From positions 186,001-250,000 of the forward strand of contig CAWHVQ010000010.1 in NCBI GenBank assembly GCA_963832895.1: a stretch of 64,000 bases of DNA, written 5' to 3'. How positions within the stretch are numbered: position 1 is the stretch's first letter; the number at the start of each line of letters is the position of its first letter. Shown here piece after piece: positions 43,369 through 52,664 of this stretch. The translations under genes were made by a program, and so were the position numbers. Below the pieces are notes generated by a model that was not told the origin of the DNA, made no database searches, and was given only the letters and a program-made list of their open reading frames with translations. The stretch is from JAMXLO01 sp963832895. Lineage in GTDB: Bacteria; Pseudomonadota; Alphaproteobacteria; Acetobacterales; Acetobacteraceae.

Positions 43369-44097
43369 TCAGCCAGGCGGCGCAACCGACAGCCGGCCGA
43401 CCACCTTGTGCTTCTCGATCAGCCCGGCGACCAGACCAGACTTCTTCGCCTCCTCCACGAAATCGCGCAGGAACGCAGCGCCCGCCGCATGGGAGCGCGC
43501 GGTACCGACCGCCTGCTGCACCGCGGTGAACTGGCCATCCAGGATGCGCGCGCCCGGCATCTTCTGAATGTCGCCCAGCAGGCCAGGCCGCAATCCCGCC
43601 AGCGCGTCCAGCTTGTCGCGCACGAACTTCTCCGTGGCAGTCGCCAGGCTATCGGACCGCACCAGTTCCGCATGTTTGATGTTTCGCTCGAGCCAGAGGT
43701 CGTACGCGCTGCGCGCGCTCACCGCGATGCGCATACCGGGCCGATCCACCTCGGCGATGCTCTGGATCGGCGAGCCGGCTGGGACCAGATACGTCGCCTC
43801 GATCTCCACATACGCAGCGGTGAAGGCGATCTTCTCGGCGCGCGCCGGCTCGGCGCCGATCAGCCCGATGTCCCACGCATCGCTGCCGACCGCGTCCGCC
43901 AGTTCGCCAGGCTTGGGAAACGGCACGTATTTCACCGGCACGCCCAGCCGGTCGGCAATCGCGCGTGCCATGTCGGGCGAGACACCATCCGGATCGCCGG
44001 ACGCGCTCCGACCGGTGACCAGCAGGAAGTTGCTCATGTTGATGGCGGCACGCAGCACGCCGTGCGGGGCAAGTTCAGCGACAACCGATTGGGACAT
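43369..44097 (-). CDS. Family 3 solute-binding (PBPb) protein without signal peptide
   Basis: 242 residues of the amino-acid-binding periplasmic fold: LRAAINMSNFLLVTGR at the start of lobe 1, GVSPDMARAIADRLGV, WDIGLIGAEPARAEKIAFTAAYVEI and IAVSARSAYDLWLER. The protein begins directly at the fold and no signal peptide precedes it within the open frame, so it would stay in the cytoplasm unless a start was missed. No permease or ATPase gene is adjacent, which suggests an orphan sensor or binding role. Confidence 0.75.
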   Translation of the reverse strand: MSQSVVAELAPHGVLRAAINMSNFLLVTGRSASGDPDGVSPDMARAIADRLGVPVKYVPFPKPGELADAVGSDAWDIGLIGAEPARAEKIAFTAAYVEIEATYLVPAGSPIQSIAEVDRPGMRIAVSARSAYDLWLERNIKHAELVRSDSLATATEKFVRDKLDALAGLRPGLLGDIQKMPGARILDGQFTAVQQAVGTARSHAAGAAFLRDFVEEAKKSGLVAGLIEKHKVVGRLSVAPPG

Positions 44098-44166
44098 GAG
44101 GGCGACTTCCAGGACGTTGATGCAGCGGCAGTGTATTTGCGGCTTCCCGCCGCCGGCAAGACGGCC

Positions 44167-44523
44167 CTATTCCAACGCCAGACCCCGCGCATGCCAGCCG
44201 TCTGTGCCACCGCGGAGCACGACAACGTCGCTCACCCCGGCGGCGAGCAGTTCAGTCGCGGCGCGTGCCGAGCGGCGGTCGGTCTTGCATACCAGCACAA
44301 TGGATTGGCGGCATGCCGCAAGCTCGCCGGTACGGCCTGCAAGCGTGCCCAGCGGCACGTTGATCGCACCGGGCAGATGGCCGGGCGGCGCGATGAACTC
44401 TTCGGGCTGGCGCACATCGACCAACAGCACGTTGTCGCCCACGAGCCTACGCTGCAATTCGGCCGCCTCGATCCATTCCGGCGCCGCCGCGCGGTGACTG
44501 AACAAGCGAGAGAACAGTGACAT
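44167..44523 (-). CDS. Rhodanese-like sulfurtransferase domain protein
   Basis: 118 residues, a single rhodanese domain. VLLVDVRQPEEF, GHLPGAINVPLGTL and the active-site loop VLVCKTDRRSARAA with its Cys are present, so persulfide chemistry is possible. The ATG at 44523 is chosen because the domain begins there; open sequence upstream has no similarity. It lies 19 bases downstream of the tartrate dehydrogenase-like gene and is probably co-transcribed with it. Confidence 0.85.
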   Translation of the reverse strand: MSLFSRLFSHRAAAPEWIEAAELQRRLVGDNVLLVDVRQPEEFIAPPGHLPGAINVPLGTLAGRTGELAACRQSIVLVCKTDRRSARAATELLAAGVSDVVVLRGGTDGWHARGLALE

Positions 44524-44542
44524 TACAATTGCTCCCGCTGCG

Positions 44543-45610
44543 TCACCCCGCCACGATGTCCGCCAGCGCCTTGCCGACATCGGCAGTGCCGGCCTGTCCG
44601 CCCATGTCGCGCGTCTTCGGCCCGCTCTCGCGCAGCAGCGTCTCGATCGCGGCCACAATGGCCTGTCCCGCCGCCGCCTCGCCGAGATGCTCCAACATCA
44701 GTGCCGCCGACCAGATCTGCCCGATCGGATTGCAGATGAACTTCCCCGCGATGTCGGGCGCCGAGCCGTGCACCGGTTCGAACATCGAAGGATACCGGCG
44801 CTCCGGATTGATGTTGGCCGACGGCGCGATGCCGATCGAGCCCGCGACCGCGGGACCAAGGTCGGACAAAATGTCGCCGAACAGGTTGGAACCCACCACG
44901 ACATCGAACCAGTCTGGATGCTGCACGAAGTGCGCGCACAGGATGTCGATGTGGTACTGATCGATGCGGATGTCGGGATACGATTTGCCCATCAGTGCAA
45001 ACCGCTCGTCCCAGTACGGCATGGTGAACGTGATGCCGTTCGACTTGGTGGCCGAAGTCAGATGCTTCTTCGGCCGTGTGCGCGCCAGCTCGAAGGCGTA
45101 TTTCAGAATGCGGTCCACGCCATGCCGGCTGAACACGCTCTGCTGCGAGACGAATTCGCGGTCGGTGTCGATGAACATTCGTCCGCCCACCGACGAGTAC
45201 TCGCCCTCGGTGTTCTCGCGCACCACATAAAAATCGATGTCGGCCTCGGTGCGTCCCGCCAGAGGTGTTCGCACGCCAGGCATCAGCTTGCACGGCCGCA
45301 GGTTCACATACTGGTCGAAGCCGCGGCGGATCGGGATCAGCAGGCCCCACAGCGAGACGTGGTCCGGAACGTCCGGCCACCCCACCGCGCCAAGCAGGAT
45401 CGAGTCAGACTGCGCCAGCCGCTCCATGCCATCGGCCGGCATCATCGCGCCGCTCTTCTTGTAGGTCTCGCAGGACCAGTCGTAATGCGCGAACTCCAGG
45501 CCGAAGCCATAGCGGCGCGACGCGGCATCGAGCACCTTCAACGCCTCCGGCACCGTCTCCTTGCCGATCCCATCGCCCGGCACCACCGCGATCCTGTGGG
45601 TCTTCGCCAT
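44543..45610 (-). CDS. Tartrate/D-malate dehydrogenase (decarboxylating) family
   Basis: 355 residues. The isopropylmalate/isocitrate dehydrogenase superfamily is identified by VVPGDGIGKETVPEALKVL, the RENTEGEYSS phosphate/substrate loop, SNLFGDILSDLGP metal-site Asp residues and EPVHGSAPDIAGK. Within the superfamily the sequence resembles the tartrate/D-malate group. It oxidises and decarboxylates 2-hydroxy diacids with NAD and Mn. Start ATG 45610 has GGAGAT upstream. Divergent from pyrE. Confidence 0.88.
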   Translation of the reverse strand: MAKTHRIAVVPGDGIGKETVPEALKVLDAASRRYGFGLEFAHYDWSCETYKKSGAMMPADGMERLAQSDSILLGAVGWPDVPDHVSLWGLLIPIRRGFDQYVNLRPCKLMPGVRTPLAGRTEADIDFYVVRENTEGEYSSVGGRMFIDTDREFVSQQSVFSRHGVDRILKYAFELARTRPKKHLTSATKSNGITFTMPYWDERFALMGKSYPDIRIDQYHIDILCAHFVQHPDWFDVVVGSNLFGDILSDLGPAVAGSIGIAPSANINPERRYPSMFEPVHGSAPDIAGKFICNPIGQIWSAALMLEHLGEAAAGQAIVAAIETLLRESGPKTRDMGGQAGTADVGKALADIVAG

Positions 45611-45676
45611 GGACTATCTCCTTCGCTGGAGATCAGTTATCAGCGATCCGTGATGGGTGCGAGGGGGAGCGGCGAC

Positions 45677-46426
45677 ATGGCAAGGCAGGCTCAGGCAGTG
45701 CCGAATTCAGCCACCAGCGACTGGGACCGCGACGCCGCGCTCACCACCGCGCGCATCCTGCTGGAGATCGAGGCGATCAACTTCCGCCCGGACGAGCCGT
45801 ACACCTTCACCTCCGGCTGGAAGTCGCCGGTGTACATCGACTGTCGCCGCATCATCTTCTTCCCCCGCGCGCGGACCAAGATCTGCGAGTTGAGCGTCGA
45901 GAAGATCCACCGCCATATCGGCTATGAGACCATCGAGGCGGTGGCTGGCGGCGAGACGGCCGGCATCCCGTTCGCCGCCTGGATCGCCGACCGGATGGCC
46001 GCGCCGATGGCCTATGTGCGCAAGCAGGCCAAGGGCTTCGGGCGCAATGCGCTGATCGAGGGCGACGTGCCCGAAGGCAAGCGCACCCTCCTGGTGGAAG
46101 ACCTCACCACCGACGGCCAGTCGAAGATCCGCTTCGCCCAGGCACTGCGCGATGCCGGGGCGATCGTCAACCACACCTTCGTGGTGTTCTTCTACGGCGT
46201 GTTTCCCGGCGCGTTCGAGACGCTCGCGCGGATGGACATCGCGCTGCACCATCTGTGCACCTGGTGGGACGTGCTGGAGGCCTGCAAGGACCGGCCGTAT
46301 TTCGCCGAGCCGGCGCTGGCCGAGGTCCGGCGGTTCCTGGAGAGCCCGGTGGCATGGTCGGCCGCGCATGGCGGCATCGCGTCGCCCGAGGAGGCGATGG
46401 CGCGCAAGGCCGCAGCGGACACGTAG
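45677..46426 (+). CDS. pyrE: Orotate phosphoribosyltransferase
   Basis: 249 residues, the longer alphaproteobacterial form. PRPP-binding is shown by TLLVEDLTTDGQSK, with FTSGWKSPVYIDCR at the N-terminus and the AGGETAGIPFAAWIAD loop. It converts orotate and PRPP to OMP in pyrimidine synthesis. The start at 45677 follows GAGGGGGAG; the frame is open for about a kilobase upstream, antisense to the tartrate dehydrogenase gene. A hairpin follows the stop. Confidence 0.93.
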   Translation: MARQAQAVPNSATSDWDRDAALTTARILLEIEAINFRPDEPYTFTSGWKSPVYIDCRRIIFFPRARTKICELSVEKIHRHIGYETIEAVAGGETAGIPFAAWIADRMAAPMAYVRKQAKGFGRNALIEGDVPEGKRTLLVEDLTTDGQSKIRFAQALRDAGAIVNHTFVVFFYGVFPGAFETLARMDIALHHLCTWWDVLEACKDRPYFAEPALAEVRRFLESPVAWSAAHGGIASPEEAMARKAAADT

Positions 46427-46427
46427 C

Positions 46428-46452
46428 GCGGGTCAACAACCCGCAGTTTCTT
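46428..46452 (+). terminator. Intrinsic terminator of pyrE
   Basis: gcgggt-caaca-acccgc forms a six-base-pair stem two bases after the stop, followed by agtttctt. The T-rich tail is short but supports termination. Confidence 0.5.
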
Positions 46453-46576
46453 CACGTTTCCTTAAGCCGGATCTCAATATCCAGGCGGTCCAGCGTGCCG
46501 CTCCGGTGCGCCAGTGGAAACCGCCACGGCGACAGCGGGCTGCACTGTCAGCGGCGCCATGGCCTGAGGGGCGACG

Positions 46577-49500
46577 ATGAGCCGCACGATCTCAACCACC
46601 TACGCCACCGGCATCACGCTCACCAACACAGCCAACAACCCGATAACCCTCACCTCGGCCGCCAAGGTCACCAACAATTCCGGCAACTACGGCGCCCTCT
46701 ATGCCGAGCCCGGTGCCGCGAATACCTGGACGATCGACAATTCCGGCCTGATATCCGGTGGCTCGTTTACCGGTGGCATCTATCTGGGCAGCTTCTCGCG
46801 CACCGTCGCGAATGGCGTCATCATCAATGAATCAGGCGGCACCATCGCCGGCGACATCTACACGATCTTCGTCAACGGGAAGGCATCGATCACCAACAAG
46901 TCCGGCGGCACGATAACCGGCCTCAGCAATCAAGCCATGTACCTGAACGGTCTCAGCACGGTCGTCAATTCCGGCGTGATCATCGACGCCGGCAACATCG
47001 CCATATACGCGAAATCCGGCGGGACCTTCACCAATCAGGCCGGAGGCACAATCTCGGGACTCACGGATGGCATTCGGCTCAACGCGCTCGGCACAGTCAC
47101 CAACGCCGGCACGATCAAGGCCAGACAGGCGAACCAGTACGCCGTACGTTTCAACACCATCAATATCGCCAACCGACTGATCGTCGACCCAGGCGCCATG
47201 TTCGTCGGCGAGGTCAAGGGCGGCACCGGCGTGATCGAACTGGCGATCGGCAACGGCAGCGCGGCGAGCCTGGGCAGCTTCAGCTCGATCGGCATCACCA
47301 ATTTCAACACCCTGCAGTTCGACTCTGGTGCGCGCTGGACGGTCACAGGGGACACCTCCGCTGCCGGTCTCGGCACCCTCGCCATCACCGGCTTCACCGC
47401 CGGCGACACCATCGACCTCACCGGCTTCGTCGCGACCAGCGAGACATTCGCCAGCAACGCCCTGGTGCTGACCAACACATTAAACTCGCACGCCACACTG
47501 CACATCCAGGGCACGTTCACATCCAACAGCTTCAGCATCGCTAGCGACGGAAGCACTGGCACCGACATCACCCTGCTACCCGTACTGCACAATCCGATAT
47601 ACGGCACCTACGCCACCGGCATCACTCTCCCCGGCACCCTCGGCACCTCGATATCGGTGACCGGCACCATCACGCCGACGAGCGGCAACGCACTGTATGG
47701 CCAGGGTGGCGGAACCCAGAGCTGGACCATAGACAATTCCGGCCTGATCAGCAGTACGGATGCGACGGCCTCGGGCATCCAGCTGGGCTCCTATGCCAAT
47801 GCCATCGAAAACGCGGCGGTGACAAATCAAGGTGGAGGCACGATCACCGGCGGCGCCCACGGCGTCTCGATCAGTGGCCCTGGGCTGGTCACAAATCAAA
47901 GCGGCGGCCAAATCAGCGCAACGAGCAGTACGGAATCGTTCAGTTCGGCTGTCTACATCTACGGGTCTGGAGCTGCCGGATCTCAACCCGGCGTCCAGGT
48001 TACCAACGACGGAACTCTGACCGGACCCAGCGGGGTTTTCGAATTCCTGGGCGGATCTGTGACCAATGAGGCCGACGGAACGATTGTCGGGACATCCTCG
48101 GTTGGGATCTGGCTCGACAGCCAGGGAACTGTCGCAAACAGCGGGCTCGTCGACGGGCAGTTCGACGGGTTGGTTATGTACGAGGGTGGTTCAATCACGA
48201 ACAGCGCCGGAGGCACGATCGTCGGTGGCAACAACGGCGTACAGTTCGGCGTTTACGATGAGCCGGGTCTGCAGGGAACGTTCGACAACGCCGGCACCGT
48301 CATGGGCAACGTTGATTTCGCGGCTACCGGGGGCGCCTACCGGCTGATTGCAGAACCTGGCGCCCTTTTCGAGGGTAACATCTACGGCGGCGGCGGCGTT
48401 CTGGAACTGGCGTCAGGCAGCAGCGCCGGCACACTGTCCGGTATCGGCAGCTCCATCACCAATTTCACCAGCCTGCAGTTCGACGGCGGTTCGCCATGGA
48501 GCGTATCCGGCAATACCGCCGGCCTGACTGCCATGAGCGCAATCACCGGCCTCAGCGCCGGCGACACCATCGACCTTACCGGCGTCGCCGCCACCAGCGA
48601 ATACTTCGTGAATGGCGCGCTGACCCTGACCAACAGCGCGGCCGTGCAGACGGTGCTGAACTTCCCGGATAACTCCAGTCTCGCTGACTTCGCGTTCGCT
48701 CCGGACGGCGCCGGCGGCACGGACATCGCGGGAGCAGGCAGCGGACAGACCGTAACCTGGAACGGCGGCAACGGCGATTGGAACGACGCAAGCAAATGGT
48801 CGCCGCAAGCCGTCCCCACCGGCTTCGATACCGCCACCATCGCCAACCCCGGCACCGTGACACTGCCCGCCGCGGCGAACAATGCCGTGGCGAACGTGGC
48901 CATCAATGGCTCCGGCGACACGCTGGAGGTCGACGGCTCGCTGGTGATCACCGGCACGGCCACCATCGACGCCGGCGCGCTGATCGACAAGGGAACCATG
49001 GCCGCGGCGGCGATCGTCGACAACGCGCTGTTGGCGTTCGCCGGCGACCAGGTGCTCGCCAACGCGCCGCTCAGTCTCGACGGCACGCTCGCGGTGCAGA
49101 ACGCCGGCACGCTGACCCTTGGCCCAAGCGAGACCATCACCCAGACTGGCACGTCCGCGACGATCGACAGCACCGCGGTGGGCGGCGAGAGCATCATCAA
49201 TCAGGGCACCATCGACGCCAACAGTGGCGGTTCGCTGGCGATTCTGCCGCTGAACTTCACCAACGCCGGCACCATCGATGGCACCGGCGAAACATTGACT
49301 GTTGGCTACGACAATGCCGGCGTGCTCGGTTCCTGGGACAACAGCGCCGGTACGATCGCGAATGCGAACTCGCTCGTGCTGGACGGCTCGGTCACCACCG
49401 GCCATCTCGGCGCAATCACCGCTGCAAGCGCCATCACCGAGGCCGGCCTGCTGGACAATAGCGGCGCAACGGTGGCGGTGGGCAGCAGCGGCACACTGGG

Positions 49501-50149
49501 CACGATCAGCCTGATCAGCAGCGGCATCGTCAGCGGTGGGACGATCCTTGATAACAATGGCGACGGCTTCGCGTTCGACGGCGGCACGCTTGACGGCGTG
49601 ACCTACCAGGGACCGCTCGAATTGATAAACACGGGCGATCGCGTAACCATCGCCCACGGGCTGATCGTGACGGGAGCAGGCGGTTCCTTACCCGGCACGA
49701 TCGATCTGACCGGCGCCGCTGCGATCTTGGATCTCGCCGGGACTCTCGACAACGTCACGCTCAACATCGGCAGTGACGCCGGCGACACGCTCAGCGCAGA
49801 CCAGGGTGGCACGGTCACCCTCGGCCAGAATGCCAGCATCGTCAGCCTTGGCGCGTTCGCCACGCTGCTCGCCGGGGCAGGCACCACGCTCGATCTGCTC
49901 GGCACCGTGAGCGCGAGCAGTGATGACACGGTCACCCTCGCTGACAGCGGCGGTACGTTCGGCAATGACGGCACGATCGCTGTCAACGGCGGCACGATCG
50001 ACGTCAACACCCCCCTAACCGGCGTCGGTTCGGGTGGCACGATCGAGGTCGGAGGCGGTGGCGGCGGTGCGGTGAATGTCTCCAAGGCGGTCGCCGCCGA
50101 TCAGACTCTCCGCCTTCACCGATGCGTCCGGTCTGCTGCAACTGAATGA
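46577..50149 (+). CDS. Large repeat-rich exoprotein, 5' part (frameshifted from the Hint-domain part)
   Basis: 1190 codons up to a premature stop. The protein is dominated by Gly/Thr/Ala/Asn/Ile beta-helix-like repeats (NSGGTI, NQGGGTITG type). It splits into modules, each closing with a short xDGxxGTDI cap: about 46577-47576, 47586-48730 and 48742 onward. An extra base at about 50110-50111 (ctcCgcc) shifts the frame: removing it joins DQTL to AFTDASG and restores the pattern seen in the next module. No signal peptide is visible at the start, which follows GAGGGGCGACG. It is probably a surface or secreted adhesin-like protein; function is inferred from composition. Confidence 0.75.
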   Translation: MSRTISTTYATGITLTNTANNPITLTSAAKVTNNSGNYGALYAEPGAANTWTIDNSGLISGGSFTGGIYLGSFSRTVANGVIINESGGTIAGDIYTIFVNGKASITNKSGGTITGLSNQAMYLNGLSTVVNSGVIIDAGNIAIYAKSGGTFTNQAGGTISGLTDGIRLNALGTVTNAGTIKARQANQYAVRFNTINIANRLIVDPGAMFVGEVKGGTGVIELAIGNGSAASLGSFSSIGITNFNTLQFDSGARWTVTGDTSAAGLGTLAITGFTAGDTIDLTGFVATSETFASNALVLTNTLNSHATLHIQGTFTSNSFSIASDGSTGTDITLLPVLHNPIYGTYATGITLPGTLGTSISVTGTITPTSGNALYGQGGGTQSWTIDNSGLISSTDATASGIQLGSYANAIENAAVTNQGGGTITGGAHGVSISGPGLVTNQSGGQISATSSTESFSSAVYIYGSGAAGSQPGVQVTNDGTLTGPSGVFEFLGGSVTNEADGTIVGTSSVGIWLDSQGTVANSGLVDGQFDGLVMYEGGSITNSAGGTIVGGNNGVQFGVYDEPGLQGTFDNAGTVMGNVDFAATGGAYRLIAEPGALFEGNIYGGGGVLELASGSSAGTLSGIGSSITNFTSLQFDGGSPWSVSGNTAGLTAMSAITGLSAGDTIDLTGVAATSEYFVNGALTLTNSAAVQTVLNFPDNSSLADFAFAPDGAGGTDIAGAGSGQTVTWNGGNGDWNDASKWSPQAVPTGFDTATIANPGTVTLPAAANNAVANVAINGSGDTLEVDGSLVITGTATIDAGALIDKGTMAAAAIVDNALLAFAGDQVLANAPLSLDGTLAVQNAGTLTLGPSETITQTGTSATIDSTAVGGESIINQGTIDANSGGSLAILPLNFTNAGTIDGTGETLTVGYDNAGVLGSWDNSAGTIANANSLVLDGSVTTGHLGAITAASAITEAGLLDNSGATVAVGSSGTLGTISLISSGIVSGGTILDNNGDGFAFDGGTLDGVTYQGPLELINTGDRVTIAHGLIVTGAGGSLPGTIDLTGAAAILDLAGTLDNVTLNIGSDAGDTLSADQGGTVTLGQNASIVSLGAFATLLAGAGTTLDLLGTVSASSDDTVTLADSGGTFGNDGTIAVNGGTIDVNTPLTGVGSGGTIEVGGGGGGAVNVSKAVAADQTLRLHRCVRSAATE

Positions 50150-52664
50150 TCCCGCCAGCTTTGCCGGCTCGATCACCGGTTTCAATCTTGGTTCCACCAT
50201 CGATCTCACCAACTTCATCGGCACCATCACAAGCTTTGCCAATAATCTGTTGACGGTGCACGACGCCTCTGACACGCAGGTGCAACTGCACGTCCAGGGA
50301 CCGTTCAACCCGAACGAGTTCGTGTCGACCTCTGATGGCAACAATGGCACCGACATAACCTGGATGTCCGCGCCGGGGACCTTCACCTGGATCGGCGGGA
50401 GTGCCAATTGGAATGCCGCAACCGCCTGGGACCTCGGCTCCGTGCCGACTGGCGTTGATGGCGCGGTCATCGCACAGGCAGGCACAAACACGGTCACGAT
50501 CGACCAGGCCGAGACCATCGCCAACCTGACACTGGATGGCGCCAATGACACGGTTGACATTGTAGCCACAGGGTTTCTTCAGGCGCAAACGATCACGATC
50601 AACGCCGGCACGCTCGCGGACACTGGTGGCTTCGCGGCCTCGCAGATCACCGACGACGGTGTGCTGGATATCATCACCGACGCCGCGCAGACGCTCGACA
50701 TTACACCGCTGTCCCTGGGTGGCACCCTGCTGGTGTCGTCCGCGTTCGATCTGCCTGGCACGCTCACGTTGGGACCCGGCGAAATCGTTACCCAGGACGG
50801 TGCCAGCGCGCTGATCGCCAGCAGCGGCAACCTCCAGAATGAGGTCCTCAACCTCGGCACCATCGACGCCGATTTCAGCGGCGGCAGCATGACGATCGCC
50901 CCGCAGAACTTCGTCAACCAGGGGACCATCGACGCCACCGGCGAGACCTTGACCATCGGCTACGACAACGGCGGCGTACTCGGCTCCTGGAGCAACAATG
51001 GCGGCACAATCGCAAATGCCGCCTCGCTTGTCATGGACGGCTCGTTGACCACCGGCAACATTGGCCTCATCACCGGCGCCGTCGGCATCACCGAGGCCGG
51101 CGTGCTGGACAATACCGGCGCCACGCTGAACGTGGGCACTGAACTCGGCACGCCAACGCTGACGAGTGGCGGCGTGGTCAGCGGCGGCACGATCGTCGAT
51201 GGCGGCGGCGGCTTCGCGTTCAGTGGTGGCACGCTCAGCGACGTGACCTATCAGGGGCCGCTGGAGCTGATGAACCCGGACGAGCAGGCGGTCATCAGCA
51301 ATGGACTGATCGTAACGGACGGTTCCCTACCCGGCACGATCGATCTGACCGGCGCCGGCGCATCGCTGGACTTCGCGACTCCCGAGACGCTCGCGGACGT
51401 GACGGTGAACATCGGCAATGCGACCACGGCGGACGTGCTGCGAGCGAGCTTCAACGGGGGCTCTCTCATCATCGGTTCGAACGCCAGCATCGTCAGTGCC
51501 GATCCTGGAGCGCTTGCCACGCTCACGGCCGGCACTGGCAGCACGCTGGATCTCCTCGGCACGCTGGACGCGATCGCCAGCGCCGGCACCTTCACCCTCG
51601 GCGACACCGGCGGCACGTTCAGCAACGACGGCACGATCGCTGTCGACGATGGCGACACGCTGAACGCGGCCACCGCGATCACTGCCGGTGCGGGCAGTGG
51701 CACAATCGATGTCGGTGGCGGCAGTGTCGCGGATTTCTCCGGTGCCGTGGCCGCCGCCGAGGCACTGGTTTTCACCGACGCCACCGGCATCCTAAGGCTG
51801 CACCAGCCGACCGCATTTGCCGCGACGATCGACGGCTTCGTGACCGGCAACGCGATCGATCTCGCCGGCATCGCCGCGGACACCGCTGTGTGGTCGGCCG
51901 GCACGCTGACGATCAGCAACACCGGCAGCATGGTCGCAGCATTGTCGCTGTCCGGGGACTACTCCGCCGAGCAGTTCAATGTGGCGAGTGACGACGCCGG
52001 CGGATCGCTCGTGACGGTCACTGCCACCTGCTACGCCGCCGGCACGCGCATCCTGACGCCGCACGGCGAGATCGCCATCGAGCACCTGCGCGCCGGCGAC
52101 CTGGTGCAGACCGTATCGGGCCGCGCGCAGCGGATCGACTGGATCGGCCGCCGGCGCGTCGATTTCCGCCGCCATCCGAACCGCGATCGCGTCCTGCCCG
52201 TGCGCATCGCCGCGCACGCATTCGGGCGGAACCGGCCGCGACGCGAGCTGCTGCTGTCACCCGATCACGCGGTGTTCGTCGAGGACGTGCTGATCCCGAT
52301 CCGCCACCTGATCAACGGCACAACGGTCGTGCAGATCACGCGTCAAGCGATCGTCTACTACCATATCGAGCTGCCGCGCCACGATGTGCTGCTGGCCAAC
52401 GGCATGCCGGCGGAGAGCTACCTCGAGGCAGGCGCGCGCGACGCATTCGCCAATGGCGACGGGATCATCCAACTCCATCCGGACTTTGCCCCGCCGCCCG
52501 ACCACTACGCTATGCTCTGGGAAGCACTTGGCTACGCACCATTGGTGGTGACCGGCGCGGCACTCGAGCGCGTGCGCGAGGCGCTCGCCATACAGGCACA
52601 ACGCTACTCCAGATCGCACAGGTCCCGCGGCGCTTCGAGCAGGAGGTCCGCGCCCGCCGCCTGA
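50076..52664 (+). CDS. Repeat-rich exoprotein, 3' part with C-terminal Hint domain
   Basis: The frame continues the upstream protein after the shift near 50110; the ATG at 50076 falls within the upstream frame's coding region and is probably not a natural start. It contains the end of module 3 (closing DGNNGTDI near 50339-50362) and module 4 (about 50370-52020), which parallels module 3 closely (SWSNNGGTIANA versus SWDNSAGTIANA). From ~52027 a Hedgehog/intein (Hint) domain begins: CYAAGTRILTPHGEIAIEHL, then DHAVFVEDVLIP and LLANGMPAESYLEAGARDAF. Such domains self-process some secreted proteins. Together with the 5' part the intact protein would be about 2,030 residues. Confidence 0.78.
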   Translation: MSPRRSPPIRLSAFTDASGLLQLNDPASFAGSITGFNLGSTIDLTNFIGTITSFANNLLTVHDASDTQVQLHVQGPFNPNEFVSTSDGNNGTDITWMSAPGTFTWIGGSANWNAATAWDLGSVPTGVDGAVIAQAGTNTVTIDQAETIANLTLDGANDTVDIVATGFLQAQTITINAGTLADTGGFAASQITDDGVLDIITDAAQTLDITPLSLGGTLLVSSAFDLPGTLTLGPGEIVTQDGASALIASSGNLQNEVLNLGTIDADFSGGSMTIAPQNFVNQGTIDATGETLTIGYDNGGVLGSWSNNGGTIANAASLVMDGSLTTGNIGLITGAVGITEAGVLDNTGATLNVGTELGTPTLTSGGVVSGGTIVDGGGGFAFSGGTLSDVTYQGPLELMNPDEQAVISNGLIVTDGSLPGTIDLTGAGASLDFATPETLADVTVNIGNATTADVLRASFNGGSLIIGSNASIVSADPGALATLTAGTGSTLDLLGTLDAIASAGTFTLGDTGGTFSNDGTIAVDDGDTLNAATAITAGAGSGTIDVGGGSVADFSGAVAAAEALVFTDATGILRLHQPTAFAATIDGFVTGNAIDLAGIAADTAVWSAGTLTISNTGSMVAALSLSGDYSAEQFNVASDDAGGSLVTVTATCYAAGTRILTPHGEIAIEHLRAGDLVQTVSGRAQRIDWIGRRRVDFRRHPNRDRVLPVRIAAHAFGRNRPRRELLLSPDHAVFVEDVLIPIRHLINGTTVVQITRQAIVYYHIELPRHDVLLANGMPAESYLEAGARDAFANGDGIIQLHPDFAPPPDHYAMLWEALGYAPLVVTGAALERVREALAIQAQRYSRSHRSRGASSRRSAPAA

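Noticed and set aside
48413..49657. Minus-strand open frame of 414 codons inside the repeat-rich exoprotein
   Set aside because: It arises from repetitive GC-rich codons of the plus-strand protein; its composition follows the repeat and it has no motif.
46577..52020. Possible CRISPR or tandem DNA repeat array in the exoprotein gene
   Set aside because: Similarity is at protein level, with variable spacing and no constant direct repeat separated by unique spacers.
52027..52664. Intein
   Set aside because: The Hint domain is C-terminal with no extein after it, and the AESYLE-type ending matches secreted Hint proteins rather than a splicing intein.
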